A stretch of 64,000 nucleotides of DNA from Hysterangium stoloniferum (Eukaryota > Basidiomycota > Agaricomycetes > Hysterangiales > Hysterangiaceae), in NCBI GenBank assembly GCA_015178975.1, contig WHVD01000077.1, forward strand, positions 186,001 to 250,000. Direction: 5' to 3'. The notes beneath the pieces were generated by a model. That model made no database searches and was not told where the DNA came from. It worked only from the letters and a program-made list of their open reading frames with translations. The position numbers and the translations under genes were made by a program. This document shows, piece after piece, positions 44,607 through 56,600 of the stretch; within the stretch, counting starts at the first letter, position 1, and the number at the start of each line of letters is the position of its first letter.

Positions 44607-46990
44607 TTTTATGAAGTTCTTGATGTAGCTCGTCAAGGTTTGTAACAAAGTCTTGAGCATGGGTGGATGTGAGATCACATTCCGGGTGGATTGCAATATT
44701 GGGGTTGTAGCCTTTGTTTGCGAAGAAAGGTGAAATGCCAGTAGTGGCATTTGGTGTGTTGTTATATGTAAATTCAGCTAGCGGTAGTAGTGATTTCCAA
44801 TTGTCTTGTTGATAGTTACAATAGACACGAATGTACTGTTCCAAAGTTTGATTCATGCATTCAGTTTGGCCGTCACCTTCTGGGTGATAGCCTGAAGTGA
44901 AGTGTAATTTCAAGTCTAGTGCTTTTCCAAGTGACCTAAAAAAGTGAGAGACAAACTCGGATCCATGATCAGATGTGAGATGTGACGGGACGCCATGCTT
45001 GGAAAATACATGGATGACAAATAATTCAGCTAACTGTACAGATGTTATCGTGTCATATGTTGGAATGAAAATACTTTGCTTTGTGAGCCAATCCACAACA
45101 ACTAGGATTTCTGTATGACCTTCGGATGTCAGTAGGTGCTCGATGAAATCCATAGAAATCGAGTTCCAGGGTTTCTCTGGTATCAGTAATTGTTTGAGTA
45201 GGCCATATGGTTTGTGTCGCTGTGATTTAGAGTGTAAACAAGTTGTACAAGATTTGCAATAGTGCTTAATGAAATCTCGGATGCTGGGCCATGTATATTC
45301 TCTTCTAATGAGTGAAAGAGTCGTATTGACGCCAAAATGTCCCGAAATTGGGTGGTCGTGTTTATGTTGTAATATTCGCAGACGAAGGGTGTCGGAATCC
45401 AGTACATAAATGCAGTTGTCAAGTCTAATGAAACCTTGTGAGTCTAGTGACCATCAGGGTTGTTCGTGGTCAGATGGGTTATCGAGGTGTGCTTTGGTGA
45501 CTGGGTCTAATGGAATTGCCAATAGTATATCTTGATATAACTTTTCGGTATCCATAAGGATAACACTTTGCAAGACTGGATGAATGAGGTAAGTGGCTCG
45601 GATAGACATGGACAGTTGTTCTGATAAAAACATAGGCTTGAAATTATGCAGATTAACTGTGGTGTAGTCACTACTCCCCTCTTTAGGATAGACATCCCAT
45701 CGTCTAGTCATAGTGTCAGGTTTTCCACCAAGGTGGCTGGGATGGAAGTGGATTACCATATTGAAAATGGAGAGGAATTCGGACCATCAGGCTTGCCAAT
45801 GGGTGAGGAGTTTTGTGGTTGAAAAGTAAACTAAATTTTTGTGGTTGGTAATAACATCTATTGGGTGAGCCGATCCTTCCAAATAATGTCACCATGTTTT
45901 GAAAGCTTCGAATATCGCAAGGAGTTCTTTATCATGAATATCATAGTTGAGTTCAGGCACCGAAAATGTGTGAGACAAGAAAGCTACTGGGTGTACTTCA
46001 CCATCGGTGTCCAAAATGGACAATATCGCAGCAAGTGCATAATCTGAGGTGTCAGTTTCCACAATGAGTTGAACATCAGGCTTCCAGTGCAACAAAATAG
46101 GGGCAGATGTAAACACACTTTTCAATTCTTGGAATGCCATTCAGCATTCTTCAGAGAAATTCCGTGGGGCATCTTTACAAGTAAGACGAGTGAGCGGAAC
46201 AGTAATTTTTGAGTAGTTGTGAATGAAATGACGATAAAAATTGGCAAAGCCTAAAAAGGACTGAATATCCTTAACCTTCCGGGGTTCCGGCCAATCTTGA
46301 ATGACCTGAATTTTAGAGTCGTCCATGTGGAGACTGTCGGGTCCCATCATGAAACCTAAATATTCAACTGTGTCAACATCAAAAGAACATTTTTTACCAT
46401 TCACAAAAAGACCATGTTTTCGGAGTCTTCGGAGGACTTCATGAACATGTTCATCATAAAGTGTAGGATCTTCGGAGAATATGAGGATGTCATCTAAGTA
46501 CACAATGACAAAGATGTCGAGGAGGTCAGAAAAGACATTGTTGATAAAATGTTGAAAAACCGACGGAGCCTTGGTGAGGCCAAAAGGCATCACTAACCAT
46601 TCGAAGGAGCCATAGTGAGTGCGAAAAGCTGTTTTTCATTTGTTGCCTTCAGTGATCCAAACCAAATGATAGGTGTGCTTGAGATCTATCTTTGTATAGA
46701 TTTGGGCCTTCTGAGGGGCATTGAGTAAATCGGAGATTAGTGGTAACGGGTACTTATCTTTTTGAGTGATCGCATTTAGTCCTTGAAAGTCAATGCAAAG
46801 CCGAAGGGAACCATCTTTTTTCTGAACGAATAGGACAGGGGCTCCATAAGGAGACTTTGAGGGTCAGATAAAACCTATAGCCAAGTGTTCATCCAAGAAA
46901 TCTCAGATAGCCGATAATTTGGACTGTGAGAGAGGATAAACTGGGCCTAGGGGTGGATGTGAACCTTCTTCAATATCAATTTTCAAATCA
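44542..46990 (-). pseudogene. Gypsy pol remnant (RT-RNase H-integrase), minus strand
   Basis: From right to left on the minus strand: the beginning of reverse transcriptase (about 46990-46600, disrupted); RT palm with VIVYLDDILIFSE (YLDD intact) and LGFANFYRHFIH (46593-46141); RNase H-like region with LIVETDTSDYALAAILS (46140-45889); linker fragments; integrase with DFIEHLL, TSDHGSEF and GDGQTECMNQTLEQY, which carry the catalytic D, D and E (45153-44542). Stops divide it into at least five pieces. The chromodomain end is missing through a deletion that joins integrase to the antisense gene. The N-terminal side is cut by the MITE at 46993, and no gag follows. Confidence 0.9.
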
Positions 46991-46992
46991 TA

Positions 46993-47667
46993 GGAGGATA
47001 TCTGAAAACTATTAAGTATACCAAATTCTAATATACTCTAAAGGTCATTTAAAAATCTGGGATGTGATTCAAACATAATTTGGTTTTTAAAACTTTTTAA
47101 AAGTTTTAAACTCTCTCATACATTACAAACTAATGAATCTTTCTGGACATGAGTAGACAATAAAAAAAATTAGTAGTTTGAAACACTAATGCTTTTAAAA
47201 AATAGATACCTTTAGATAGTCCATTCCATGCATATGTATATCATTGGCACCTCTAAATACATATGTATTACTTCGGAATAGATCTGTCAATCTGAACAAA
47301 TTTCTACTTGATTCAACATATCCAGAATATATAGGTAATTTCACTTAATAAAGAAGGTCATAGGATGAAAATTTTCCAATGACATCTCATATATTTTACT
47401 AGGAAATAACTACAGTTTAGTTTTTAAAAAACAAATTAACAACAAAAGTATTAGCAAGTATTTACATAAATTGGAAAACTATATACAATAGGTTCTATTA
47501 ATTGACTCTGAATTATTTAGGATGTAATATGAAGAATTGTTTCTTATGATTGATGGTTAACAATATAATACTCTCAGAGGATATGTCACTATTTAAAGAT
47601 GGAGTTTTGTAAAAATAAGGCTTTTATTAATAAATATTTGATATTATAGTAATTATAAACACCCTCC
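46993..47667. mobile_element. MITE copy (675 bp) with empty site for the palindromic element
   Basis: Flanked by TA (46991-46992, 47668-47669), with ends GGAGGATATC and ACACCCTCC. It is the inverted counterpart of 23894-25269 without the nested 695-bp palindrome: the site reads CTATTAATTG at 47495-47504, uninterrupted. It inserted in or next to the gypsy pol sequence. Non-coding and AT-rich. Confidence 0.9.
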
Positions 47668-47669
47668 TA

Positions 47670-48552
47670 AGCCAACATTGGCTTAGTGGTTTCCAACAGC
47701 CCACAGATAGGACATTTCATTCCTGAAGCCAGCACCTGAAGATCTGTAAATGCAAACCAGACCCTTGTGAAAGTCTCACCAGAACAGAATGATACTGGGG
47801 AGTTGGAGCTTACATACATATGTAGAGTCTGCATGTATTTGTGACAAAGGCAACAAAGGGATTTCCACATGATGTGAAGACATTTGTATACGGGTTTAAC
47901 AATTGATTTGTAAATTCAAATGAATTGTTCCAATTGAATATTCCCATAGAGCCTAGGTCAGAGCTATAAAGCCTTTGGGTGTGTTTGCATGAAATGTATT
48001 CTTATACTTGAATAGTCCATTAATATCTACATCATAAGCCAAATATGATAAATTTCTTCTTGAAAGCAGGAAGAGTTTGATTGTAAAAAATGCTCCACAT
48101 TGGGCATCTGGGTGTATTATCAAGTGGAAAATAAGATGCAGGCAGTTCACTGGGTTGAATTTCATGCCTAATGCTCATAATGTGGTGCAGCTGCCTTGAT
48201 AATACCAGTGTATGTATACAATCATCAACTGGGCAGTCACACAAAAGTGAGGCTTCAGAGGCAGAAGTCAGTAGGTATCACACATGCCAGTAATGGACTG
48301 TCTTATTTAAATATCAGTATTATGGGGAGACTACTGTATATTGTAGAGAGTAAATACCTTTAAAACATGTAGCTTTTTATTCCAATCTTGAAGTACAAAG
48401 GTTGACTGATCAAGGCAGATTAGGCCTTCATCCACTATACAGCAATTCCAGTAAACATCTATTTCTTCCAATAGATCCCCCAGATCCTGACATAATTCTG
48501 GTGCAGGTGGTGCAGTACATTCAACATTGCAATTAGAGGTCAGGATAGTCAT
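47670..48552 (-). pseudogene. Decayed minus-strand gene fragments, unknown family
   Basis: From an ATG at 48552 on the minus strand an open frame gives CCIVDEGLICLDQSTFVLQD and ends at a GTATTT that could be a donor. Further blocks (CPVDDCIHTLVLSRQLHHIM near 48180-48240; NTPRCPMWSIFYNQTLPAFK near 48070-48125; CPICGLLETTKPMLA near 47667-47712) look protein-like but lie in different frames with stops between. I recognise no domain. It may be one gene decaying alongside the transposons. Confidence 0.35.
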
Positions 48553-49147
48553 ATTTGGTCTGGACTGATGGTCCTGGAAGGGCCAATATCCAGAGATATG
48601 GAAATATTGCTTTCTATTCTATGTCATTTTGACCTGCTGTATACCTCCGAACCTCTGTTCTATTTTTGATTGGGTGATGAATTAGACTGTTCTTTTGTAA
48701 CTGAAGGCAATATGTCCTGTGGAACAACCTATATATTAACATTTATAGATGGCAAAGAAAGTTGAGATGTAGTAATTGGTGATTGATTCACCACTTCCAA
48801 GTCTATTTCAAATGTTTTATTTGTTCTTTTTTGCTGCTTCTTTTTGTCTGTGTGCATTATGAAAGCATGGAGGATAAGAAAAAATAAGGTGTCACAGCAC
48901 TGCTGTTTTCAGGTATTACCACCAGTCAATATTGGAGTTGGTTATGTGCTGTTTTAGTATCAGTGGCTGCCTCCAATGCGATCTGGTTGAGTTCCCACGT
49001 CCTATACAAATTCTGCCTATTTATGGCAAATTTCATACCTAAAATTCAGCATCTAAATAAACATCGTGTTGGCTTGTGAAAAGATAGTCTTTAATTTCAT
49101 TCACCATGTCATATAGTCCCAAAATGGTTTCTCTCATATCGGATGAT
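48553..49147. other. AT-rich spacer
   Basis: No gene, RNA or defined repeat seen. Confidence 0.35.
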
Positions 49148-49477
49148 CTAGTGCATCCAAGCCAACTGCATGCATGTGTGGGATTTGTGTATGCCCGGGA
49201 CCCCAGTCTTACTCATTGTCCTTTTGTTCCACTCCTTTTGTTCTACCATGTGATCACAGCATATAAAGCCTAGGTAGTTTCCCTTCTCTTTCCTTACCAT
49301 ATGCTGCACTTGCCTGTATCCTGTTCTGTTCTGGACAATACACTGTGGTGCTATCAACTTGTGTGACTGCCAGTGATCCCAATTGACAACAGGATTACAA
49401 TTTGTGCCTGGATTGTAGAAAGTTGGAAGAGTACATTGTTGTGTGCTCTGCTGCAGTCTGCCAACTGGGCAATGCTG
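49148..49477 (+). pseudogene. Fragment of the dispersed gene family also at 3.0-3.25 kb
   Basis: Reading plus, 49190-49470 aligns with the minus strand of 3245-3000. TGCTGCACTTGCCTGTATC occurs in both (49303-49321), as does the run ending CCAGTGATCCCAATTGAC (49369-49386). Both copies share a stop (TGA) at the same place, which may instead mark an intron. The gypsy mosaic is inserted within this fragment. The family is unknown to me. Confidence 0.5.
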
Positions 49478-49482
49478 GTGTC

Positions 49483-50292
49483 TGTTAGGATACACACACA
49501 GGGCGGGTCTCCAGAGAAACCCGTGGGATATCCGGTAGGACTTGGCTTCAGCTTATAGGCTGCGCCCTCGCTAGATTGTGTTGTCAATTTCGAACAGGCA
49601 GACGGGAATCCCGGGGAGTCCGGGCAGGGTTCGTGGGTCGTAGGTCGTAGGTCAGAGGTTGTGGGTCGTGAGTCGAGATAGTTGAGGTAGATGTGCCGGA
49701 GCCCATGGGCTCCAACTAGTGAGAGCGATGTGAATCAAGCAAGGGTTTAGAATGGAAAATGGATTAGATTACTGGGGGGAATCTAAGCTAATTTTCTGAC
49801 TGGATTGTATGTACAACATCTGCCAGTTTATATAGACTGTGGAGTGAATGACATACCAAATCCAGTAATGATGAAACGAAACTAACAAAACATAAAATGG
49901 GAATAATAAACACCAAGTTTGGTGTTAGGAACGGGATGGAACAGAGTGGAGTCCAAATCGTGACAAAGCATAACCCATAATGGGAAACGGAGTGGGAGTG
50001 GAGTACAAATTGTGACAGGTCATTTGACTAAAATGGGAACGGGGCTCAATTAGAGCGGTGACGGGATTCTGAATGGGGTCTGGTGACTGATGCGTGGGAC
50101 GAAGACAGACATAGACAGAGACAGAGTCCGGGGGAAGTCCGGTGACTGATGTGTCGTAATGAGGTCGAACGTAACAAGTCTTGTTGTACGGAGTCCAGGT
50201 GGGAATTCCTATAAACAGACATTTGGTGCGTGTAGGGCGTGGTGGCATACAGGTTAGTGCCCGGAGTCTGGTAGGATTGTCTGGTTGTAACA
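49483..50292 (-). repeat. Full LTR, minus orientation
   Basis: 810 bp, the inverted equivalent of 58467-59281, from TGTTAGGATAC to GGTTGTAACA. It is followed by GTACCCTCCCTTTATG, the complement of the polypurine tract, so it is the 3' LTR of a minus-oriented copy. It retains many CpG sites and looks fairly recent. Confidence 0.9.
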
Positions 50293-50502
50293 GTACCCTC
50301 CCTTTATGCCGAAGTCCCAAAGAGGCTCTAGGCCTAGATAAGGTTCTTGTCAGCTACGCGCATGTGTCAAAAGTCATGTCGGTTACACATATGTGTCAAA
50401 GAGTCATGTGATCTGGAAGGTATGGTTCAAATGCGACGAGCCTATATATAAATTTGAAAAAATAGAAATTTCTTCTTCTTTATTACCCCCATCATTGACA
50501 AA

Positions 50503-51459
50503 ATGGGACCAAAGCCAATGCTGAGATGGGCAATGCCAACTGCCGGGCCTTCCAGGGTACTGTGCATTGGGCGACTTGGAGCGCAGCCCAACTCTTGGTG
50601 TGGTGAGAAGAGCAATGCCAGCTTCGTGAAGAAGCAGAAAGGGAAGCCAGGGAGGCCGAGGAGGCCTTAGACAGGGAGTACCAGGCAGCATTGGCCATGG
50701 AGGAGGCTGAGAGGCAGAGAGATGAGGAGGAGGCTGCACGGGTGGCTGCAGAGAAGGTGCAGGTGGCTGCAGACAGAGCCACGATTGTCGTGGGAAAGGT
50801 AAGTCCCAATATTCCAACTTGTCATTTTTTTTTTTTTGACTTGGCATTTTCAGCGCAAGGCAACAGAGGTGGAGTCCGAGTCCGAGGGGGAGCCAGAGAG
50901 CCCCCAAAAGGTAAGCCTCATGTCCATGGGATAACTGTGGAACTGACCATAACAACAGAAGGCAAGGAAGGCGGTGCCAGTCCGTCTTCCGATGTGGAAC
51001 GATCTGCAGTGTTCCAGTTGCAATGACCAGAACACGGAGTGTAATTGAAAGTCCGGCCAGGGTCCGGGCTGCTACCAATGCGTGCACCTCAAGGCGAGGT
51101 GCTCACTAGTTCATGAGCAGGCCGTGGGGTCCAGGGTCCGAGACATAAGTGGGTTGGACGGATTTTCCAGATTGGACGAAGTCCTGGGATGGATCGCCAA
51201 GGGCATCGAGGCCCAAAATGAGTTGCTCTGGAAGAGCAAGAAGGTCCACATAGTGGTGGTGAAGGAACTGTGTGGACTCCGCGAGGAATTTTGGAGTTTC
51301 CTGGCAGAGTATGGCAGCTATGTGTATGAAGAGCCAGAAATCGGGAGTTCCGAGGATGCCGGGTCAGATGAGGACAGGGTTGCTGCGGAGGTCACAGAGC
51401 TTCCTGAGGAGGTAGCTGAGGAGGCGGGGAAAAAACACAGTCCCATAAATGTAGACTGA
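50503..51459 (+). pseudogene. Antisense accessory gene of gypsy element (copy 2)
   Basis: ATG at 50503 (MGPKP...). Exon 1, to 50798, carries an early frameshift, then a coiled-coil run REYQAALAMEEAERQRDEEE. Introns are 50799-50853 and 50911-50958 (GTAAGT...TTTTCAG; GTAAGC...AACAG). Exon 2 encodes SESEGEPES. Exon 3 holds CX2CX6C (CSSCNDQNTEC) and CX2CX6C (CYQCVHLKARC), nine residues apart as in Zn2Cys6 clusters, with a TGA between them where copy 3 has Arg (CGG). A helical stretch WIAKGIEAQNELLWKSKKVH and an acidic tail ending SPINVD follow. Its host copy is minus-oriented, so the gene opposes gag-pol. Function unknown. Confidence 0.75.
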
Positions 51460-51599
51460 AAAAGTAATATAGAATAAAAGAATAATTTGAATCATAAAAG
51501 TAAAGCGTGAAAAGTATAAAAGTCAAAGTCGGCGGAGAAACCACTTAAGGACTTGAAGAAACATGTCAGAACCTGTAAAAGCAAAGAGAGACATAGGGC

Positions 51600-52272
51600 A
51601 ACACATATCAGTCACTGGACTTCCCCCGGACTCCGTCTCTGTCTATGTCCATCTTCATCCCACGCATCAGTCACCGGACCCCATTCAGAATCCCGTCACC
51701 ACTCTAATTGAGCCCTGTTCCCGTTTTAGTCAAATGACCTGTCACAATTTGTACTCCGCTCCCGCTCCATTTCCCGTTATGGGTTATGCTTTGTCATAAT
51801 TTGGACTCCACTCCATTCCATCCCATTCCTAACACCAAACTTGGTGTTTATTATTCCCGTTTTATGTTTTGTTAGTTTCGTTTCATCATTACTGGATTTG
51901 GTATGTCATTCACTCCATGGTCTATATAAACTGGCAGATGTTGTACATACAATCCAGTCAGAAAATTAGCTTAGATTCCCCCCAGTAATCTAATCCATTT
52001 TCTGCTCTAAACCCTTGCTTGATTCACATCGCTCTCACTAGTTGGAGCCCACGGGCTCCGGCGCATCTACCTCTCTCAACTATCTCGACTCACAACCCAC
52101 GACCTTTGACCTACAACCCACGAACCCCACCCAGACTCCCCGGGATTCCCGTCTGCCTGTTTGAGATTGGACAACACAATCTAGCAAGGGCACAGCCTAT
52201 AAGCTGAAGCCAAGTCCTACCGGATATCCCGCGGGTTTCTCTGGAGACCCGCCCTGTGTGTGTATCCTAACA
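51600..52272 (+). repeat. 5'-truncated left LTR of the main gypsy copy
   Basis: It joins the minus-oriented copy at about 51600, starting inside the LTR at ACACATATCAGTCACTGG, and ends TATCCTAACA at 52272. It lacks about 130 bp of its 5' end relative to 58467-59281. It still contains the TATA box and the conserved 3' block (GCCTATAAGCTGAAGCCAAG, 52195-52214). No tRNA primer-binding site was recognised right after it. Confidence 0.85.
51923..51929 (+). promoter_or_regulatory. TATA box in the gypsy LTR
   Basis: TATATAA lies within GGTCTATATAAACTGGCAGA, a segment conserved in all copies of this LTR (TATTTAA in some). Its position in the middle of the LTR fits the U3/R boundary of a retrotransposon promoter. 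The start site is not mapped. Confidence 0.55.
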
Positions 52273-52308
52273 GTATTTTCTGACTAACACTCGCAGATTG
52301 TTTTCATT

Positions 52309-53697
52309 ATGCCACCAAGAAGAAATACACACGCACAGGCATCATTACCTGGCCCATCGACTCTTCATTCCCCGTTAACTTTGTATATCAGTCAGACGCT
52401 TGCGAACCAGTTGGAAACCATGGAAGAAGCCTGTATCGAAGAAGTCCCGGAAAACCAGGACGAATCCGAGCATGAGGACAAATCCGTGGCCCCTGACAAG
52501 GGTGAAGGTGTCGAAAATTCTCCACCTATCGAACGACCGCACTCAAGGGATCCTACTTCTGAATTTTTGGCAGGTACTATAGATAAATTCATGACACACC
52601 TGCTCAAAGAACGAAAGAAAAAGGAACAAGAACCTCCATGGTCAAAAGTCAATGCTCCGGAACCCTTCATGGGTTCCAACCCAAACAAACTCTCTACTTT
52701 CCTCATGCAATGTCACTTCAATTTCTGTGATCGTTCCGCTGCATTCTCCATGGACTCCCGAAAAGTCAACTACGCACTTTCATATTTGTCAGGATCCATG
52801 TTGAAATAGTTTGAACTGGCTTTTAGCAGGATTTCCGAGGAAGAGCCACTCTGGCTTGAAAATTGGGAGGCTTTTGTTGAGGAGCTTGAAACCAACTTCG
52901 GCCTGTATGACCTGACAGGAGAAGCCAAGAACAGTCTCACAAATCTTTGTATGAAGGACATGCAGTGCATCATGGACTACATCGTCCAATTCAATAATCT
53001 TGCAGCTCATTGTCAGTGGGGCGATCCCGCTCTCCACCACCAATTCTACGTCAGTCTGCCGTCCCGCCTTAAAGACGAAGTCTCAAAAGGAGAAGATGGC
53101 AAGCCAAAAACCCTGTCCCGTATGCGCCTCAAAGCTCAAAATGTGGATGCATGTTATTGGGAACATCGCACAGAAGTTGCCCGTGAGACCTCTGTGGACA
53201 AGGTAAACAAGTCCACGGCCAATAAAAACAACAACAATAATTCATCAACCAGCAACCAGAACTCCACGCAATCCGACAAGAAGAACGATAAAAAGTCTTT
53301 AAACAACAACAACAACAAGGACAACAAGGACAATAACAAGGGTCAACAGTCCGGCAAGCAAGCCGGAAAACCCGACCTCTCAGGCAAACTCAGACCCGAT
53401 GGCAAATTGACCCCACAGGAAAGACAATGTTGTATGGACAACAACCTCTGTCTCTTGTGTGGGAAACCCGGTCATCGAGTCCCGGAATGTCGGAATGTCC
53501 ACTGGCAAAAGCAAACTCTTCAAAGGGTCGAACAGCCAAGGCCTCCACGGAAACCCTGTCGGAGGACAAACTGGCTTCCGATTCGAAAAAAGAGTAAGCA
53601 ACCCCACGGGCTCCGTGCAGGTTGGGGGTTGCGTTGCCTCTCTGCGCATTCAAGAGTTTACCTGTCTCAACACATCATCCACTCTTTCACATTCTGA
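52309..53697 (+). pseudogene. Gypsy gag with zinc knuckle, interrupted
   Basis: The start MPPRRNTHAQ at 52309 is 36 bp after the LTR. The capsid-like region includes PWSKVNAPEPFMGSNPNKLS and WENWEAFVEELETNFG-type sequence. A TAG at 52807-52809 stands where the pattern suggests Trp (TGG). The Asn/Lys-rich linker (about 53200-53345) precedes a CCHC knuckle CLLCGKPGHRVPEC (about 53448-53489), which binds nucleic acid in retroelement particles. The frame then changes toward the protease. The element cannot make full-length Gag without readthrough. Confidence 0.9.
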
Positions 53698-53699
53698 TT

Positions 53700-56600
53700 C
53701 ATTTTTCGTTAAACTTATGTCTAATATGATTTTGAAATTCATTTTTTCAGCTCTTATAGATTCCGGCTCGACTCATTGTTTTTTAGATACAAAATTCACT
53801 TAAAAAAATTCTTTGTCAACTTATTCGATAAATCCCATCAGTCTCCACCTCTTCAATGGCACAAGTAATTCGGTTGTTACCCAAGCTTGTGATTTACCCA
53901 TCAGTTTCCCTTGTGGAACATCTCAATTGGTCACTTTCTATGTGACCCAGTTAGACTCAAGTTGCTCGGTGGTCCTAGGACATAACTGGCTTACCCGCTA
54001 CAATCCATTGATTGACTGGATAGCTAACAGTATAACATTCTGGACTCCCATGGCAGTCGAGGAAACTGCACCTGTCTCGGCCTCCACGGCACCCATGGCC
54101 TTCCCGGCACCTGCAGTCTCGAGGACTCCTGTGATCCCTACAGTACCCATAGCTTCCCTGGAACCCACAGCACCTCTGTCTATTTCTCTGATTAATGCTG
54201 CAGCTTTTATTAGGGCTTCAAAAATGGATGGGTCCCAGGCGTTCACTATCAACTTAAAAATTGATGAAGCAACTGGATGTTTTTCAACCCCGGTATCTGA
54301 ATCTGAGCAAGCCACTGACCTAGAAGGCATCCCAGAGAAATATCATGACTTCATGGATGTTTTTAGCAAGCAAAAAGCTGACCGGCTTCCACCTCACAGA
54401 GAATACGGCTTAAAAATTGATCTTGAAGATAGTGCCCAGCCACCCCTAGGACATATTTACCTGCTCTCGTCCATGGAACCTTCTGCAATCCGCGATTTCC
54501 TGGATGAACATTTGTCCATAGGTTTTATCCGACCCTCAAAGTCTCCTTTTGGAGCACCTGTTCTGTTTGTCAGAAAAAAGGATGGATCTCTTCGACTATG
54601 TGTTGATTTTAGAGGACTCAATGCTGTCACCAAGAAGGACAAATATCTACTCCGAGAATCCCACGGAACATGACAAACAAGTCTGTGAAGTTCTCCGGAG
54701 GCTCAGACAACATGGTTTATTCACAAATAGTAAAAAATGTACTTTTGACATGGACTCCGTGGAATACCTAGGTTTAATGATGGGACCCGATGGACTCCGC
54801 ATGGACAAAACTAAAGTGCAAGTCATCAAAGATTGGCCTGAACCCCGAAAAGTTAAAGACATACAATCCTTCCTCGGCTTTGCCAATTTTTACCGACGTT
54901 TTATCCATGGATATTCCAACATCACGGTACCCCTTACCTGTCTTACGCGTAAGGGTACTCTGTGGAATTTTAACGATAAGTGTCAAAAAGCTTTCAATCT
55001 TTTAAAAAATTCTTTTTCTACAGCTCCTATTCTGTTGCATTGGAAACCAGACTTCCCGCTCATTGTCGAAACAGATGCCTCGGATTATGCGCTTGGAGCC
55101 ATTTTGTCTATCCAGGACTCTGATGGAGAAGTCCACCCCGTGGCTTTTCTGTCCCAGAATTTTACTGGAGCAGAGCTCAACTATGATGTTCATGATAAAG
55201 AACTTCTGATTTTCAGCTTTCAAAGTGTGGTGACACTATTTGGAAGGTTCAGGAGCTCCTATTGACGTTGTAACAGATCACAAAAACCTGGAATACTTTT
55301 CTACCACAAAGATTTTGACCCACCGGCAGGCCCGCTGGTCTGAATATCTATCTGCCTTCAACATGGTTATCTGCTTTCGACCTGGCCGTCTTGGCGGCAA
55401 ACCCGACACTATAACTAGATGATGGGATGTCTATCCTAAAGAGGGGAGCAACAACTATGCAACGGTAAATCCGCACAACCTGAAACCTATTTTCACGAAT
55501 CAACAACTTACCACATCGGTCTGTGCAACTTTCCTCATCAATCCCATTGTCCATGGAATTATCATTATGGATATTGAGAAGTTACATCAAGATATTCTAT
55601 CAGCAATTCCACTAGAACCCAATTACTAAAGCTCACCTTGACAATCCCATGGACCCCGGTCAACCCCGGTGGTCTCTTGATCAATATGGTTTCATTATAC
55701 TTGACGATCACATCGATGTACCGGACTCCGACGGCCTCTGCCTCAGGATCCTTCAATACAAACATGATCATCCACTCTCAGGACATTTCAGGTACAACAA
55801 AACTCTATCATTAATTAGAAGAGAATACACTTGGCCCGGACTCCGTGGATTCGTTAAGCACTATTGTAAATCTTGCACTGCTTGTCCCCGCTCAAAATAT
55901 CAGTGACACAAGCCAAACGGCCTTTTGAAACAACTCCCAGTACCAGAACACCTGTGGAATTCTATCTCTATGGATTTCATTGAACACCTACTGGATTCCG
56001 AAGGCTTTTCTGCTATTCTAGTCATTGTGGACAGATTCTCAAAACAAGGTATATTTATCCCTACTTATGATACAATTACGTCCATGCAGTTAGCGGAACT
56101 TTTCATTATCCACATATTTTCCAAGCACGGAGTTCTGTCCCACCTGACTTCTGATCGAGGATCAGAGTTCGTGTCTCACTTCTTTAGATCCCTCGGAAAA
56201 TCCTTGGACATGACATTACATTTCATGTCTGGACATCACCTGGAAGGCAACGGACAAACCGAATGCATCAACCAGACATTGGAACAATACCTCCACGTAT
56301 ATTGCAACTACCAACAGGACAATTGGAAATCCTTGTTACCACTTGCAGAGTTTGCTTACAACAATGCACCTTCGGCCACTACTGGCATTTCCCCGTTCTT
56401 TGCAAATAAAGGATATAATCCAAATATTACAGTACATTCAGAATGAAATCTCACCTCTGTTCACGCTCAAGAGTTCACCATGGACCTCCACGAGCTCCAC
56501 GAGGAACTCCAGACTGCAATATTGTCCGCCCAAGAGCAATACCAACATTCAGCGGACAAACACCGGATCCCACCACCAAACTTCAAGATTGGCGACCATG

